The notes: generated by a model not told the origin, from the letters alone. A stretch of 64,000 nucleotides of DNA from Saussurea involucrata (GCA_033807775.1 CM066322.1:21751001-21815000), one strand, 5' to 3'; shown: positions 33,074 to 44,502, numbered from the stretch's first letter. A program made the numbers and translations.

Positions 33074-34111
33074 TGTTAGTCCCAGATGGCTTAACAAGTA
33101 TTGTAGAAGGGGGGGTTGAATACAATACACAAAAATTTCACAATTTTAATTCTTATATTTGAAAAACTTTCAAAAGAATTACACACAGAAAACTTAAGAT
33201 TGTTGCGGAAAAGAACAGATAAACTATTCTAACAATCTTACACAAAGTATACAACAAAACAACTAAGAACACTAAGAGCAAAGCTATTGAGTTTTAAGGC
33301 TTAAAAGAAGGTTTCTTGCACTGAGAGAATTTCTTGAAAGCGTGAGAATTGCATGAAGAGCACTTCTCCTTTTATAGTGCCAAGGAGTGCCCAAGCATTT
33401 AATGCTTGGGACACTTGTCATCTTCACATATGCTGATAATGTTGACTTCAGGAGAACTGTGAAGTCCTTGTCACTTTTCACTAGGTGCAGACAGAGTAGC
33501 TTGAGCAGATAATAGGGACCTTAACTGAAGGTGGATAAAAAGACAAACTGTCACTTTTCTCTGCTGGAGGATATTGTCCCATAATAAATGATCTTCTGTC
33601 TTGAGCCTTTAGCACCGAAGTGGTTTCCACCGAGATTTGAGAAGTCTTCGGTGGAAAGAAGACTAGTCCACCGAAGTTGCAAGCAAGTTTCGGTGGTAAC
33701 TAGTCCACCGAAATTACGAGCATGTTTCGGTGGTGAGAGGACCACCGAAATTACAAGTATATTTCGGTGGTGAGAGGACCACCGAAATTACATGTATATT
33801 TCGGTGGTGAGAGGAGCACCGAAAGGGTCATCGGTGGTGGATGGGGCCACCGAAACTGTCCATGCACTTCGGTGGGAGAAGGCCACCGAAATGTCAAGGG
33901 ATTTCGGTGGTGATGACTTGTTTGAAAGTTGCCGAGAGTCTTCTATTTTCCACAAGTAGAGAGTCTTCAAGCTTGGTTTCGGTTGATCTTCGACTTCACC
34001 GAACATTTGATATCTTGTACAAGTCATTCAAAGAACTGAACTAAAATATTCTAAGTAGGAGTTTTAGGGAAAACATCGGTGAGTCAATTTCAAATCCTTG
34101 GTGACCCAACA
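33074..34111 (-). repeat. Copia 3' LTR (complete)
   Basis: 1038 bp, TG..CA ends. Positions 33607-34085 carry about twenty copies of CCACCGAA / TTCGGTGG in alternating orientation. Small frames here on both strands are by-products of this array. Confidence 0.95.
33607..33910. repeat. Hairpin array TTTCGGTGGT / ACCACCGAAA in the Copia LTR
   Basis: Successive units read TTTCGGTGGTGAGAGGACCA, then CCGAAATTAC. Each makes a perfect stem of about 10 bp with a GAGAGG loop, at a spacing of about 40 bp. Sirevirus LTRs are known to hold conserved palindromic repeats; this appears to be that type of array. Confidence 0.85.
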
Positions 34112-34125
34112 ATCTCCCCCTATTT
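34112..34125 (-). other. Copia polypurine tract
   Basis: AAATAGGGGGAGAT on the minus strand lies directly next to the 3' LTR, where plus-strand DNA synthesis is primed. Confidence 0.85.
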
Positions 34126-34412
34126 GAATTTGAGCTCCTTATCTTAGAATATTCAAGAGTAAATAAAAGTAAGTGCGTTTTTGACCCTCTTTACTCTTTT
34201 GGGTTCTTTTCACATAGACCATTTTTTTTGTTTTTTTTTTTTGATCTTTTTCTTTTGTATGCGTATGTATACTATGTACATTATTTACAGGTAACGAAAA
34301 AAAAAATATGTACGGAAATAAAATTCAAAAAGAGATACTTGTATTAAGATAAGTTCTCGTACAATTTTACAAAATGAGAAACTAACTTTTACAAGTACTA
34401 AATGGAGAGAAC

Positions 34413-37400
34413 TTACTTCTTTGAGGTTTTGTGGCGCTTGATTTCATCCAGTAAGTTTCTATAGAACGGTTGAGCTTCGGGGATGTTCGGAAAGAGGTTG
34501 TGAATGCCTTCCAGAAATATGGTATCGGCTATGGACATCTGGGCAAATCTGAAGAATGCCCGACGACCGAGACCGTCGTTAAAGAATAATCCTGGTATTG
34601 GTGAGAGGCTCAAGGTTGTGGTAGGATAGGGAACAGAGGTGGGAATGGTAAGGTTAAGATTGCTTACATTTGGGATTTTACCTTCTCTTGCCATTTCCTT
34701 GAAGACTGAGTCAGGAGGATTTTTGACTTTGGGGAGGATGATCTTCTCTTTCAGAGACAGCAGTTTGGCTCTTTCTTCGGTGGAGAGAATGATGTTATGT
34801 TTTCTTTTGATCTCCTTCATCTTATTCATTAGACCATCAATGTATTTGACAAAGATGTCTTTCCTTGGATTTGGACTCCTGACGAGGTGTTGAGTGATTT
34901 CATACCATTCCGAGAGACCGAAGAGTTGGAGATGGCTTTCTTTTACACTCTTCATAGAACCATCTTCCCAGTTAATAATCAATCTGATGTCTTGAGGATT
35001 TGCCTTGGAGGTGGCAATCTTTACTGAAGAAATTTGTGACCTATAGCTCCGGTGGTGCATGGTCTTTTTGTACCAATTAATTTCTTCATTCTTTTGTTGT
35101 TCCAAGGCACTGAGCACCGATTTCTGTGTTTGGATGGCATCGGTGGACTTGACTTTTGAAGCTTCTTCTGCGGCAGCTTTGAGAGAAAGATCTCTGGATT
35201 TGTCTAAGTCGATTTGAGCTATTCTTGCTTCCTCAATTTCTTGAGCAGAGAGGCCAAGTTCGGTGGTGATGGGTTGAGAAGCAGGCTTGAGTTTGAGAGT
35301 TTCAGCGTCCTTCGGTCGAGCCCCATATCTTGCCAGATCCTTTTTCTTCTTTGCTTCTCTGGCCAATTCTTCGGCCGAAAGAATTCTTTTCCCTTTGTCT
35401 TCGGGAGCATTGCTGGACTGCTCCCCCTCAACTGATGCATTAAGGTCAAGAGCTTCGGTGGAGCCAGTATGAGTCGGTGAGAGTGAGACATGTTTCAGTG
35501 GAGAAGAGGGTTTCGGTGGAGAAAAGGGTTTCGGTGGTGAGGAGGGTTTCGGTGGTGAGGAGGGTTTCGGTGGTGAGGATGATTTCGGTGGAGAGGGTTG
35601 CGGTGGAAAGGGTTTCGGTGGAGGCTGGTTACTGGAAAGTTTCTTTATGGATGGAAGTTTCGGTGGAGCCGTGGTTTTCTCCCCCTCAGGAACAGCCGGC
35701 AACTTGAAACCCAACTCATAGAAGGCCTTATCAAACTTGGAGTGTAGGAAGGCCAGACTCGTTTTGGTGGTATGGGGAACCAAGGCAAAGTCACCGAGAT
35801 CTATTTCCCACTGGGAACGTTCAGGACTGGGTGAGTCGGTGGAAGGTTTGGAGAGGGACTCCACTGTGGTAGAAAGGGTAGATAATTTTTCTTGAATGGG
35901 GCGTAGGGCTTCGGTGATGGCATCAAGAAGAAGATGCGGTAGCTGAGACTCGAGGGTAGAGATGCGGGAATTGGCTTGGGAGATTAAGGTGATGGTAGAT
36001 TTAAGAAAGGTAGAGGTGCGGTCAATGTGCGGGGAAGTTTGGCCACCGATTTCGGGAAACTGGAAGAGTAGTCGGTGGGGGTCAGGTTCGGGAATGGGAA
36101 TATGGAGGTAAGGCACCAAGTCGTCGGTTTGGAGCATTCGGGGGGGAGCAGGTGATCGGGGGGGAGTAGGCGATCGGGGGGGTGATTGGTGTGAGGACGA
36201 GGGAGACTCGGTGTGATGTTCTTCGGTGGACGGGATGGTTTGGGGAGAACCAGTGTCCGCTAAAAGAAAATCAAAAAAATCAAAGGGTGCAATTGGGGGG
36301 GAACCCTTAGAGGGTTGTGCAATGTCTTCGATCGAAAACTGATCGGGTGTAAAGCTGTGTAGTGTGAAGTCAGAACCCTCGAGCGGAGAGATCTCGAGGT
36401 CATCTCCACCACCCAAAGAGTCGAGTGGGGAGGTATGTGGGGGGTTCTCCTGAAATGTAACTGAGGCCTTTCGAGAGGCAACAGAGGAGACGGTGGGGTG
36501 TGTAGCAGGTACCCTTGGGCCGGAGGGATGAAGTTCAACAACCGGCGATTTTGGAGAATCGACGGTTGGATGAGTCGGTTGGGCCGATGGTTTCCGAGAC
36601 CTCTTTGGAAGAGATCCCGAAGGGGAAGGTGAGTGCCTCCGCTTGTGAGAAGGGGTGTGAACCGGGGAAGTCTCCGAGGGATCTCTCGGTGACGTGGTTC
36701 GAGAAGCGGGAGCGGAGGTGTCGGTGGCCTTTTGTCGTTTCTTTTGAGTGCCACCCGACGTCACTCGGAACCGGGGAGAAGGGACCACAACATTTGGAGT
36801 GACCTCGGGAATTTCCAGGTGGCGAAACCCGGGAATTTCCGCATCACCCCAACGAAGTTCGGGAGATAGAGCGAAGGAAATCATACCTGGGCGTAATGGT
36901 CGATCGGTGGCGAGCGGCTTGACGTTGAGGGTTTTGGTGCCCACAACGGGAGATGACCATTCATACGAGAACCGGGGCGAGGAAGAGCGGCGATCGGTTT
37001 CCAAAGCTTTGGAAAGCTTGTGTTGTAAGATCATGGAGATGAAGCGGGGAAAAGCAACGTAACACTTCTTGGGAGTTTTGATGACCTCGACAAGCTCTGA
37101 GAAGAAATATTGGGCGAAGTCAACTTTCCTTTGGAAGATGAGGGCATGAGCGAGTTTGTTGACGTGTGAGGGCGATTGGTCATGCCCACTTGTTTTGCGT
37201 GAGAGGCAATGGATAACGTGAGCGAAGAAGAAATTCCAAATGCCTCCCATTTTGCTGCGAAGAAGAGTACCGGGGCCTTTGGAGCTTTTGGAGGAGTCGT
37301 CGAGCACATAACCGGTGGTAAGAACAATGTCTTCATGGATGGTATCCAAATACATGTCTTCATAGTCGGAAAAGGCGTCGATCTTGAGAGCGAGACGAAC

Positions 37401-37838
37401 ATCATCGACCCCAAAAGTGAGGTCGTGATCACCTTCGGCATTGGTGAAGATGGAGGCGTGAATGGCCTCATTGGAGGGATCGTACACGGAGGAGAGCCAG
37501 AATTGTCCAATGAGCATTTTGCTCATCCTGGGGTTGCATGAGAAGGCATGAAGAAGAGGAGAGCGAGACAGAAATTTAGCGATAGTAGAGAACTCGGGAT
37601 GAGCGGGATCGGATTCAAGGCGGGCAACGTGATTGCATTGGTTGAAGCGGAGGTCTTCAAAACGTGTAGGAATTGGATATCGTGAGGATGCCATGAGAGA
37701 GATATGTTTGGAAGAGAAGAGAGAGTTGCAGGGTTGAATTGTGAGAAAGGAGTGGGGAAGAAGTGAAGGGAGGTATGTATATATATAGGGAAATGATAAG
37801 GCACTGTGATGATGATTTTGTATGGGGAGAGGGGACAT
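34413..37838 (-). CDS. Env-like / third ORF of the Sirevirus-type element
   Basis: This open frame of 1141 codons lies downstream of pol and ends 300 bp before the 3' LTR. The likely start is the second Met (MASSRYPIPTRFEDLRFNQ, about 37694), since the first 48 residues look like translated leader. The N-terminal globular part (about residues 50-340) is followed by a long disordered Ser/Pro-rich centre with a KKRQ/KRR basic patch, PPRSP repeats and a run of PPKPSS repeats (about residues 740-785). The C-terminal third is charged and partly coiled-coil (EELAREAKKKKDLARYG). I see no convincing signal peptide or membrane span, so env-like refers to position and Sirevirus custom only. The role is unknown. 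The intact frame suggests recent activity or selection. Confidence 0.75.
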   Translation of the reverse strand: MSPLPIQNHHHSALSFPYIYTYLPSLLPHSFLTIQPCNSLFSSKHISLMASSRYPIPTRFEDLRFNQCNHVARLESDPAHPEFSTIAKFLSRSPLLHAFSCNPRMSKMLIGQFWLSSVYDPSNEAIHASIFTNAEGDHDLTFGVDDVRLALKIDAFSDYEDMYLDTIHEDIVLTTGYVLDDSSKSSKGPGTLLRSKMGGIWNFFFAHVIHCLSRKTSGHDQSPSHVNKLAHALIFQRKVDFAQYFFSELVEVIKTPKKCYVAFPRFISMILQHKLSKALETDRRSSSPRFSYEWSSPVVGTKTLNVKPLATDRPLRPGMISFALSPELRWGDAEIPGFRHLEIPEVTPNVVVPSPRFRVTSGGTQKKRQKATDTSAPASRTTSPRDPSETSPVHTPSHKRRHSPSPSGSLPKRSRKPSAQPTHPTVDSPKSPVVELHPSGPRVPATHPTVSSVASRKASVTFQENPPHTSPLDSLGGGDDLEISPLEGSDFTLHSFTPDQFSIEDIAQPSKGSPPIAPFDFFDFLLADTGSPQTIPSTEEHHTESPSSSHQSPPRSPTPPRSPAPPRMLQTDDLVPYLHIPIPEPDPHRLLFQFPEIGGQTSPHIDRTSTFLKSTITLISQANSRISTLESQLPHLLLDAITEALRPIQEKLSTLSTTVESLSKPSTDSPSPERSQWEIDLGDFALVPHTTKTSLAFLHSKFDKAFYELGFKLPAVPEGEKTTAPPKLPSIKKLSSNQPPPKPFPPQPSPPKSSSPPKPSSPPKPSSPPKPFSPPKPSSPLKHVSLSPTHTGSTEALDLNASVEGEQSSNAPEDKGKRILSAEELAREAKKKKDLARYGARPKDAETLKLKPASQPITTELGLSAQEIEEARIAQIDLDKSRDLSLKAAAEEASKVKSTDAIQTQKSVLSALEQQKNEEINWYKKTMHHRSYRSQISSVKIATSKANPQDIRLIINWEDGSMKSVKESHLQLFGLSEWYEITQHLVRSPNPRKDIFVKYIDGLMNKMKEIKRKHNIILSTEERAKLLSLKEKIILPKVKNPPDSVFKEMAREGKIPNVSNLNLTIPTSVPYPTTTLSLSPIPGLFFNDGLGRRAFFRFAQMSIADTIFLEGIHNLFPNIPEAQPFYRNLLDEIKRHKTSKK

Positions 37839-38029
37839 GCGGCTCTTGAGGTGAAAGGGTTATTGGGAATCGGGACACGGAGCGGCGGATAGGCGAAGGG
37901 TCTGACGCAAAAGCAATTGAGTGGTCACAAGTGGGCTTTGGGAACCGTGTGAATCGGTGTAGGCTCGGTGAAGCTTCGGTGGAGGATTCGGTGTTCGCTC
38001 GGTGGACGATCGGTGGAAGTTCGGTGGTG

Positions 38030-38350
38030 GATTTGGTGTTCATGGACAGCTTCGGTGGTAGAAAGGTTTCACGGATTTGGATAGTACCACCGAAATGGGA
38101 CTTCGGTGATAGAAAGGTTTCACCGATTTGGATAGTACCACCGAAATGCGACTTCGGTGATAGAAAGGTTTCACCGATTTTGGATAGTACTACCGAAATG
38201 CGACTTTGGTGGTGGAAAGTTTTCACCGATATGAGATGATCACCGATTTGAGACTTCGGTGGTGGACAGGTTTTCACCGATTTTGAAAATTTTCACCGAA
38301 ATGTGCTTCGGTGGTAGGCATGCTTCACCGATACTTGAGATTATCACCGA
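38030..38350. repeat. Tandem repeats of CTTCGGTG units between pol and the env-like ORF
   Basis: About five units of 55-60 bp read GACTTCGGTGATAGAAAGGT, then TTCACCGATTTGGATAGTAC. They use the same CCACCGAA / TTCGGTGG word as the LTR and lie in the leader of the env-like ORF. Confidence 0.85.
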
Positions 38351-38488
38351 AATGGGACTGCGGTGATGGAAAAGAGATAGAAAGATTTGACACATAGGTT
38401 TGTCCACCGATGAGAGATCGGTGGAGAGAGAGAGAAGTAGATACGAAGGTGTCCACCGATGTGAGATCGGTGGAGCATGAACACATAT

Positions 38489-41400
38489 TTATTCTTGGAA
38501 ATTGCACATCCCAAGTTCACTGATGAGAAAGTTGAACCTGGTTTCATCAAGAGGTTTGGTGAAAATATCAGCAAGCTGCAAATCGGTGGGAATGAAGTGC
38601 AGTTCAATGTCACCTTTGGAAATGTGATCTCTGATGAAATGATACATGATATCGATGTGTTTAGATCTAGAGTGAAGAACATGATTATTTGCTATAGCTA
38701 TAGCACTGGAATTATCACACAGAATTGGGACTTTAGAAAAGAATTGATTATAGTCCCTTAGTTGGTTTCTCATCCATAGAATCTGAGCACAGCAGCTCCC
38801 AGCAGCTACATATTCAGCCTCAGCAGTAGAGGTTGATACAGAGTTTTGTTTCTTGCTGGACCAACTTACTAATTTTCCCCCAAGGAGCTGACAGCTTCCT
38901 GTAGTACTCTTTCTATCAATCTGGGAACCTGCAAAGTCTGAATCTGAATAACCAATTAGTTCAAAACTCGAGTCTTTGGGATACCAAAGACCCAAGTGCA
39001 GTGTGCCCTTAAGATACCGAAAAATTCGTTTTACAGCCTTTAAATGTGATACTTTAGGATTGGCCTGATAACGAGCACATAGACAGGTAGCAAACATAAT
39101 ATCCGGTCTGCTAGCAGTTAGGTAAAGAAGAGAGCCTATCATACCTCGGTAAAGAGTAACATCCACAGATTCACCTTTTAGATCGGCACACAGTTTCAAG
39201 GGAGGTGCCATGGGAGTTTTCATAGGAGAGCTATCTAGAAAGTTAAATTTCTTCAGAAGGTCCCGAATATATTTGCTTTGATTTATAAAAATTCCTTCTA
39301 AAGATTGTTTGACTTGAAGGCCCAAGAAAAATGTAAGCTCTCCCATAATGCTTATCTCATATTCACTCATCATGAGAGAAGCAAACTCATCACATAGGCA
39401 TTCATCAGTGGCACCAAAGATGATGTCATCAACATAGATTTGAACAAGAATGATATTACCTGAGGTTTCTTTGATGAAGAGAGTATTGTCAATTTTACCT
39501 CTGGAATATCCATGTTTGAGAAGAAAGTTGGCAAGAGTGTCATACCAAGCACGTGGAGCTTGCTTGAGACCATACAAAGCTTTGTCAAGTCTGTACACAT
39601 AGTTTGGATGAGCTGGGTCTTCAAAGCCAGGAGGTTGTTTCACATAGACTTCCTCTGCAAGTTCCCCGTTGAGAAAGGCACTTTTAACATCCATTTGAAA
39701 GACCCTAAAATTTCGGTAGGCAGCATGAGCCAGAAAGATCCTTATAGCTTCAAGTCTTGCAACAGGGGCAAATGTTTCATCATAGTCAATGCCTTCTTCC
39801 TGTCTGTATCCTTGAGCTACTAATCGGGCCTTGTTCCTGATAACAGTACCATCTTCATCCATTTTGTTCCTGAATACCCACTTGGTTCCAATGATTGTCT
39901 TGTTTCTGGGTTTGGGAACCAATCTCCAAACTTTATTTCTCTGGAACTGAGAAAGTTCTTCTTGCATGGCAGTGATCCAACAAGGATCTGATAGAGCTTC
40001 ATCCACTTTCTTGGGTTCAGAGAGAGAGAGGAAATTCACATAGAGACAAATATTTCCAACTCCTCTGCGGGTTTGGACACCTGCTTGTTGATCACCAATA
40101 ATTTGATCTATGGGGTGATCTTTGGTCCATTTTAGAGCAGGGGGTAAAGGTGATGGGGTATGAGGAGTAGAGTGAAATGGAGTAGTGGGATCAGAGGTTT
40201 GGTGTAAGATGGGATTTTCGGTAGTGGAAGCCATGTGATTTTCGGTGGGATTAGGGATGGAAGAAGGGCTTTGGTGTGGAGTTTCGGTGGGAATAGGGAA
40301 ATTGGTGTGAGAGATGGGTTGATCAATTTCGGTGGGAGAGAGTGATCCAGCTGGGTTTTTTGAGGTGGATGGATTTGAGGGAATAGAGGAGATATCGGTG
40401 GAAGTGACTAAGGGGGTATCACCAATACATGATGAGATCCATCTGTGTAAATCATCCTCATCACTTGAAAGTGATGAACATCTGAGATCATCAAACTTGA
40501 CATGAATGGACTCATCAATGCTTTTTCTTCTGAGATTGTACACCCTATAAGCTTTGGAGGATAAGGAGTACCCAACAAATATTCCCTCATCTGCCTTGGG
40601 ATCAAACTTCCCAAGATTTTCACGATCATTAAGAATAAAGCAGATACACCCAAAGACATGAAGAAAGCCAATATTTGGTTTTCTGCCATGAAAAACTTCA
40701 TACGGGGTTTTATCATGTCTTTTGGATATTACTGACCTGTTTTGAGTGAAGCAGGCAGTATTCACAGCTTCGGCCCAAAAATAGGTGGGGAGATTTGATT
40801 CGCTCAGCATGGATCTAGCGGCCTCACACAGTGTTCTGTTTTTCCTTTCCACCACTCCATTTTGCTGAGGAGTACGAACAGCGGAGAAGTTCTGAGAGAT
40901 CCCTTTCTCGGTGAAGAAGTCTTCAAGAGCACTATTTCTGAATTCAGTGCCATTGTCACTCCTTACCGAGCGGACAAGCTGGCCATTGAGAACTTCATTT
41001 TTCTTGACAAAGTTGATGATTTCTTCAGTAGCATCACTTTTGTACCTGAGAAAGAACACCCAAGTATATCTGGTAAATTCATCAACAATAACAAGAATAT
41101 ACCTTTTGCCTCAAAGACTTGGAGTGCTGACTGGTCCACATAGATCCATGTGCAGCAATTGAAGAGGAAGAGTGATGGAAGAGCATTGCTTCGTCTTGAA
41201 GGATGTTTTGGTGAGCTTTCCCTTTTCACATGCATCACACAGCTTCTCTTTGACAAAGTTCAACTTTGGCATGCCCGTCACCAGCTCTTTGTTGGAAATT
41301 TTATGCAAGGTCTTGAAGTTTAGATGAGAGAGACGTTTGTGCCACAACCAGTTTCTTTTGGATGCATCATTTGACACAAAGCAGACATTTGAAGAAGAAT

Positions 41401-41794
41401 TGGATTGCCCCATATCTATGACGTAGACATTTTCCATCCGTCTTCCCGATAATACCACATTGAATTGTTTGTCTACCACGGAGCAGACACAAAGTTCAAA
41501 GATAACTTTGTATCCAAGATCACACAGTTGGCTAATGCTGAGAAGGTTATGCATGAGGCCGTCCACAAAAGCCACTTTATTGAAGGTTACAGATCCGTTA
41601 GAGAGAGTCCCGTATCCTTTGGTGTAAGCCTTAGAATTATCACCAAAGGTTACAGATGGACCTTTTCCCGGCACATAGTTGATGAGAAGAGACTTGTTTC
41701 CCGTCATATGGCGTGAGCACCCGCTGTCTAAATACCAAATTTGATGGTGCTCAAAAGCCTGCATGCAAACACATATTAGTTCTTTGGTACCCAT
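38489..41794 (-). pseudogene. Copia pol (protease, integrase, RT, RNase H), one in-frame stop
   Basis: In order on the minus strand: the protease site WYLDSGCSRHMTG (about 41720), GAG-pre-integrase with LWHKRLSHLNF, the integrase zinc-binding H..H..C..C (CDACEKGK at about 41230), the integrase core with RSDNGTEFRNSALEDFF, RT with QMDVKSAFLNG and IYVDDIIFGA, and RNase H with DSDFAGSQIDRKSTTGS through to the ADIFTKPL end. Protease, integrase and RT/RNase H together copy and insert the element. A TGA at 41111-41113 interrupts integrase; the frame is the same on both sides. Pol overlaps the end of gag by 19 nt in the -1 frame, so Gag-Pol would need a -1 shift or reinitiation. Confidence 0.92.
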
Positions 41795-44457
41795 TTTGTA
41801 ATGGGTCCTTTGGGGTTAGAAGAGCTTGATTCCTTAAGCTTGGATCTATCAATCCTATCCTTGGGACAGTCCTTAGCCATATGAAAAGTGTCACCACAGT
41901 TATAGCATTTTCTATAGATAAAAACCTTTTTAGCATTTTTCATGTTTTGGCTTTTATCATTTGTTCTTATAACCTTGTTAGAGGAGAACAGAGCAGGAGG
42001 CTTGGACCCAAGGATTCCTTTGGATAAATCTTTGGAAGTTGATTTTCTTAAAAGCACAGATCTAGGTACATAGGTGTTGTTAGAGGGAATGTTTGGGGTA
42101 GAACTTTTAGGATGGAAGCTTGCCAAGCAGTTGACCACCGATTTTCCTTTGTCAGCACAGGAGATCCTTTTTGAGTGAACAGGAGTTTCTCTTTTGAGGA
42201 TCTTTGAGGGCTTAGGTTCGGTGTAGGTATCTATGTGAATAGATTTCAACACTTCATGAAGAGGAATTGGAGGGTCATAGATTGAGGGATCGGTGGGCAC
42301 AAAGGGGATGAGATCGGTGGGATTAGATCTTTTGGAAGGATTAGCTTTTGAAGAGTTTGAGGAGGAGGCTTCATCCATGACCGAAAATTTGAGCTGATCA
42401 TGGATGGGTTTGGAAACGTCATTTGAATCTTGCTTCTCAATAACTTGCAATGAGGAGTCTTTGGCCTTTAAGGATATGCCATACTTTAAGGCTTCACACA
42501 GATCTAACGAATTCAAAGAGATGGAATCACAAGAGCTGGAATCAGAGAGATCATCACATGCATTGGTGGGGGGAACAAGAGCAAGAGTGGACTCACAAAC
42601 ATCAGTTTTTCCAAATCCTAGACCGAACTTGTTTGAACTACAGATTTGACTTTGAAAGATTTGTTCAAGATTTTTGGAAGAGCTTGACCATTTTTTGATG
42701 ACTTCTTGTTCCCTTTTTAGTTTCTTAAACAGAGAGTTCTTTTCTTTTGAGATCACATGATTTATTGTTTTCAAGTCTTCAAGCTCATTTTTTATTTCCT
42801 CAAACCTTTTAAGCTTAGACATGCAACTTTCAAGTTCAGCTTTGAGCTCTTTCACTTGAACAGATTTTCTATTCTTACTGTCTTTAACAGAATAAAAATC
42901 TTGAGTTAAAGATTCATAGGCATTGATCTTTTCAATATCAGACATATTATTGAAGGGATGTACCTGAGCGTAGGCTGTGGAGCACCCAGTTGCCACTAGA
43001 GCCATAGGTGAAGTGGCCTTTTCGGAAACTTCCATTTCTTCTGAGATGGCCACGAAGCATCTATTCTGAGAATCACTGTCGGAGGTGTCTTCGTCGTCCC
43101 GATCGTGGGTTTCTACCATGAGACCCTTCCCTTTTCTCTCTAGACCCTCACTCCTTTCCTTCTCTTTCTTGTACTTGGCCTTGTATTTCTCGGCACGCTC
43201 CTGATGATTTAAGAAGGATGGTGGGGACTCCTTTTTGGGAAAGGTTGATTTGAAAGGCATGTGTTTGGATTTTTCCCTTTTTGAAGAGGGATTGTCAGAA
43301 GAAGTAAATTTGGACTTGGAGATACGCTTGCTTTTACACTCAGATGCAAAATGTCCTTTCTTGCCACAGTTGTAGCATTCCTCATTAGACTTGTCAGAAG
43401 AAGTTTTGAAAGATGAAGTTTTTCTAAGACTTCGAGATTTGTTGAAGGGACGAAACTTGTGTTTAGAACCGGCCATCATTGCCATCTCATCCGACAACTG
43501 TTCAACCATGATATCCTCACCTTCATCATCAGCATCACTAAGATATGCTTCCGTTTGGTGGGTTACATTTGTTTGGCTGTCATTGTCAGAGTCAGATGAA
43601 GGATAGGTGATTCTAGGAAGATTTTGAGAATTCTTGGAACTTTCACTAACAAGAGCTATAGAGGAGCTCTTTATTTCCTTGATGAAAGATTTCCGTTGAA
43701 GCTTGGTTTGCTCAAAGTTGAAAAGAGTACCATATAAAACGGTTAAGGGCATGAACTCAAGGTCCTTGGTAGTTTTGATGCAAGTACATATATTTTCCCA
43801 AAAATCTGGGAGACAATCCATGAACTTGCACAAGACTTCCTCATTATCATAGACTCTGCCCAACAACTTAAGATCATTTAAAAGAGAGTTGAAGCGGTTA
43901 TAGAAGCTAGGAAGAGATTCTCCTTTTTCAAAAGAAAATAGTTCATACTTTCTGATAAGACCAATCTTTTTGCATTTCTTGACTTCCTCTGTACCTTCGT
44001 ACAGAACACATAGAGTGGTCCACATTTCTTTGGCAGTTTCAAAGTTCACCAAAGAGTGGTAGACCTCATCAGGAAGAGAGAGAGCAATAATAGCTCTTAC
44101 CTTGGAGTCAAGAGTAACTAAACGTTTCTCCTCATCAGTATACTTTTTAGGATTTTTGAGAATATACCGACCAGTAGCACTGGATTTTTCCTCATCAGAA
44201 TCACTTGAGATTTCCTTTTCAAAGGTCTCTTTGCCTGGCCTCTGCGTGTCATAGCGAGCCCAAACTCTGGGGATAATGGGTCCCTCGTTGAGAATGGTTG
44301 GATATCTAGTATCCACTCCTTCCATGAATAGCATCATGCGGCTTTTCCACAAAGAGAAGTGGTTGGGATTGAACTTAGGAGGTTTAGAAATAGAGCCATT
44401 TTCAGAGAAGTTATTTTGAAAAGAGTTTTCAACAGTAGAAGAAGAAGAGGCAGCCAT
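41776..44457 (-). CDS. Copia Gag with two zinc knuckles
   Basis: 893 codons, intact, starting MAASSSSTVENSFQNNFSEN 45 bp inside the 5' LTR border. A retrotransposon gag domain (FNPNHFSLWKSRMMLFMEGV, DEVYHSLVNFETAKEMW) occupies about residues 25-260. The zinc knuckles CYNCGKKGHFASEC (about residue 360) and CYNCGDTFHMAKDC (about residue 850) bind the RNA genome. Between them lies a long Ser-rich coiled-coil section (about 520-610). It forms the virus-like particle in the cytoplasm. The unusual length and far C-terminal second knuckle fit the Sirevirus lineage. Confidence 0.93.
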   Translation of the reverse strand: MAASSSSTVENSFQNNFSENGSISKPPKFNPNHFSLWKSRMMLFMEGVDTRYPTILNEGPIIPRVWARYDTQRPGKETFEKEISSDSDEEKSSATGRYILKNPKKYTDEEKRLVTLDSKVRAIIALSLPDEVYHSLVNFETAKEMWTTLCVLYEGTEEVKKCKKIGLIRKYELFSFEKGESLPSFYNRFNSLLNDLKLLGRVYDNEEVLCKFMDCLPDFWENICTCIKTTKDLEFMPLTVLYGTLFNFEQTKLQRKSFIKEIKSSSIALVSESSKNSQNLPRITYPSSDSDNDSQTNVTHQTEAYLSDADDEGEDIMVEQLSDEMAMMAGSKHKFRPFNKSRSLRKTSSFKTSSDKSNEECYNCGKKGHFASECKSKRISKSKFTSSDNPSSKREKSKHMPFKSTFPKKESPPSFLNHQERAEKYKAKYKKEKERSEGLERKGKGLMVETHDRDDEDTSDSDSQNRCFVAISEEMEVSEKATSPMALVATGCSTAYAQVHPFNNMSDIEKINAYESLTQDFYSVKDSKNRKSVQVKELKAELESCMSKLKRFEEIKNELEDLKTINHVISKEKNSLFKKLKREQEVIKKWSSSSKNLEQIFQSQICSSNKFGLGFGKTDVCESTLALVPPTNACDDLSDSSSCDSISLNSLDLCEALKYGISLKAKDSSLQVIEKQDSNDVSKPIHDQLKFSVMDEASSSNSSKANPSKRSNPTDLIPFVPTDPSIYDPPIPLHEVLKSIHIDTYTEPKPSKILKRETPVHSKRISCADKGKSVVNCLASFHPKSSTPNIPSNNTYVPRSVLLRKSTSKDLSKGILGSKPPALFSSNKVIRTNDKSQNMKNAKKVFIYRKCYNCGDTFHMAKDCPKDRIDRSKLKESSSSNPKGPITKWVPKN

Positions 44458-44486
44458 CGCAGATCAAGTTTATGGAATTAAACTTT

Positions 44487-44500
44487 CTGCTCTGATACCA
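44487..44500 (-). other. Copia primer-binding site
   Basis: TGGTATCAGAGCAG on the minus strand, two bases from the 5' LTR end, complementary to initiator methionine tRNA. Confidence 0.9.
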
Positions 44501-44502
44501 CT

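Noticed and set aside
33607..33910. CRISPR-like look of regularly spaced short repeats
   Set aside because: The repeats alternate in orientation, lie in an LTR of a plant retrotransposon and have no cas genes.
33588..34044. Several 60-80-codon frames on both strands in the Copia LTR (repeated at 46429-46885)
   Set aside because: They arise from the CCACCGAA / TTCGGTGG array, which is free of stops in several frames.
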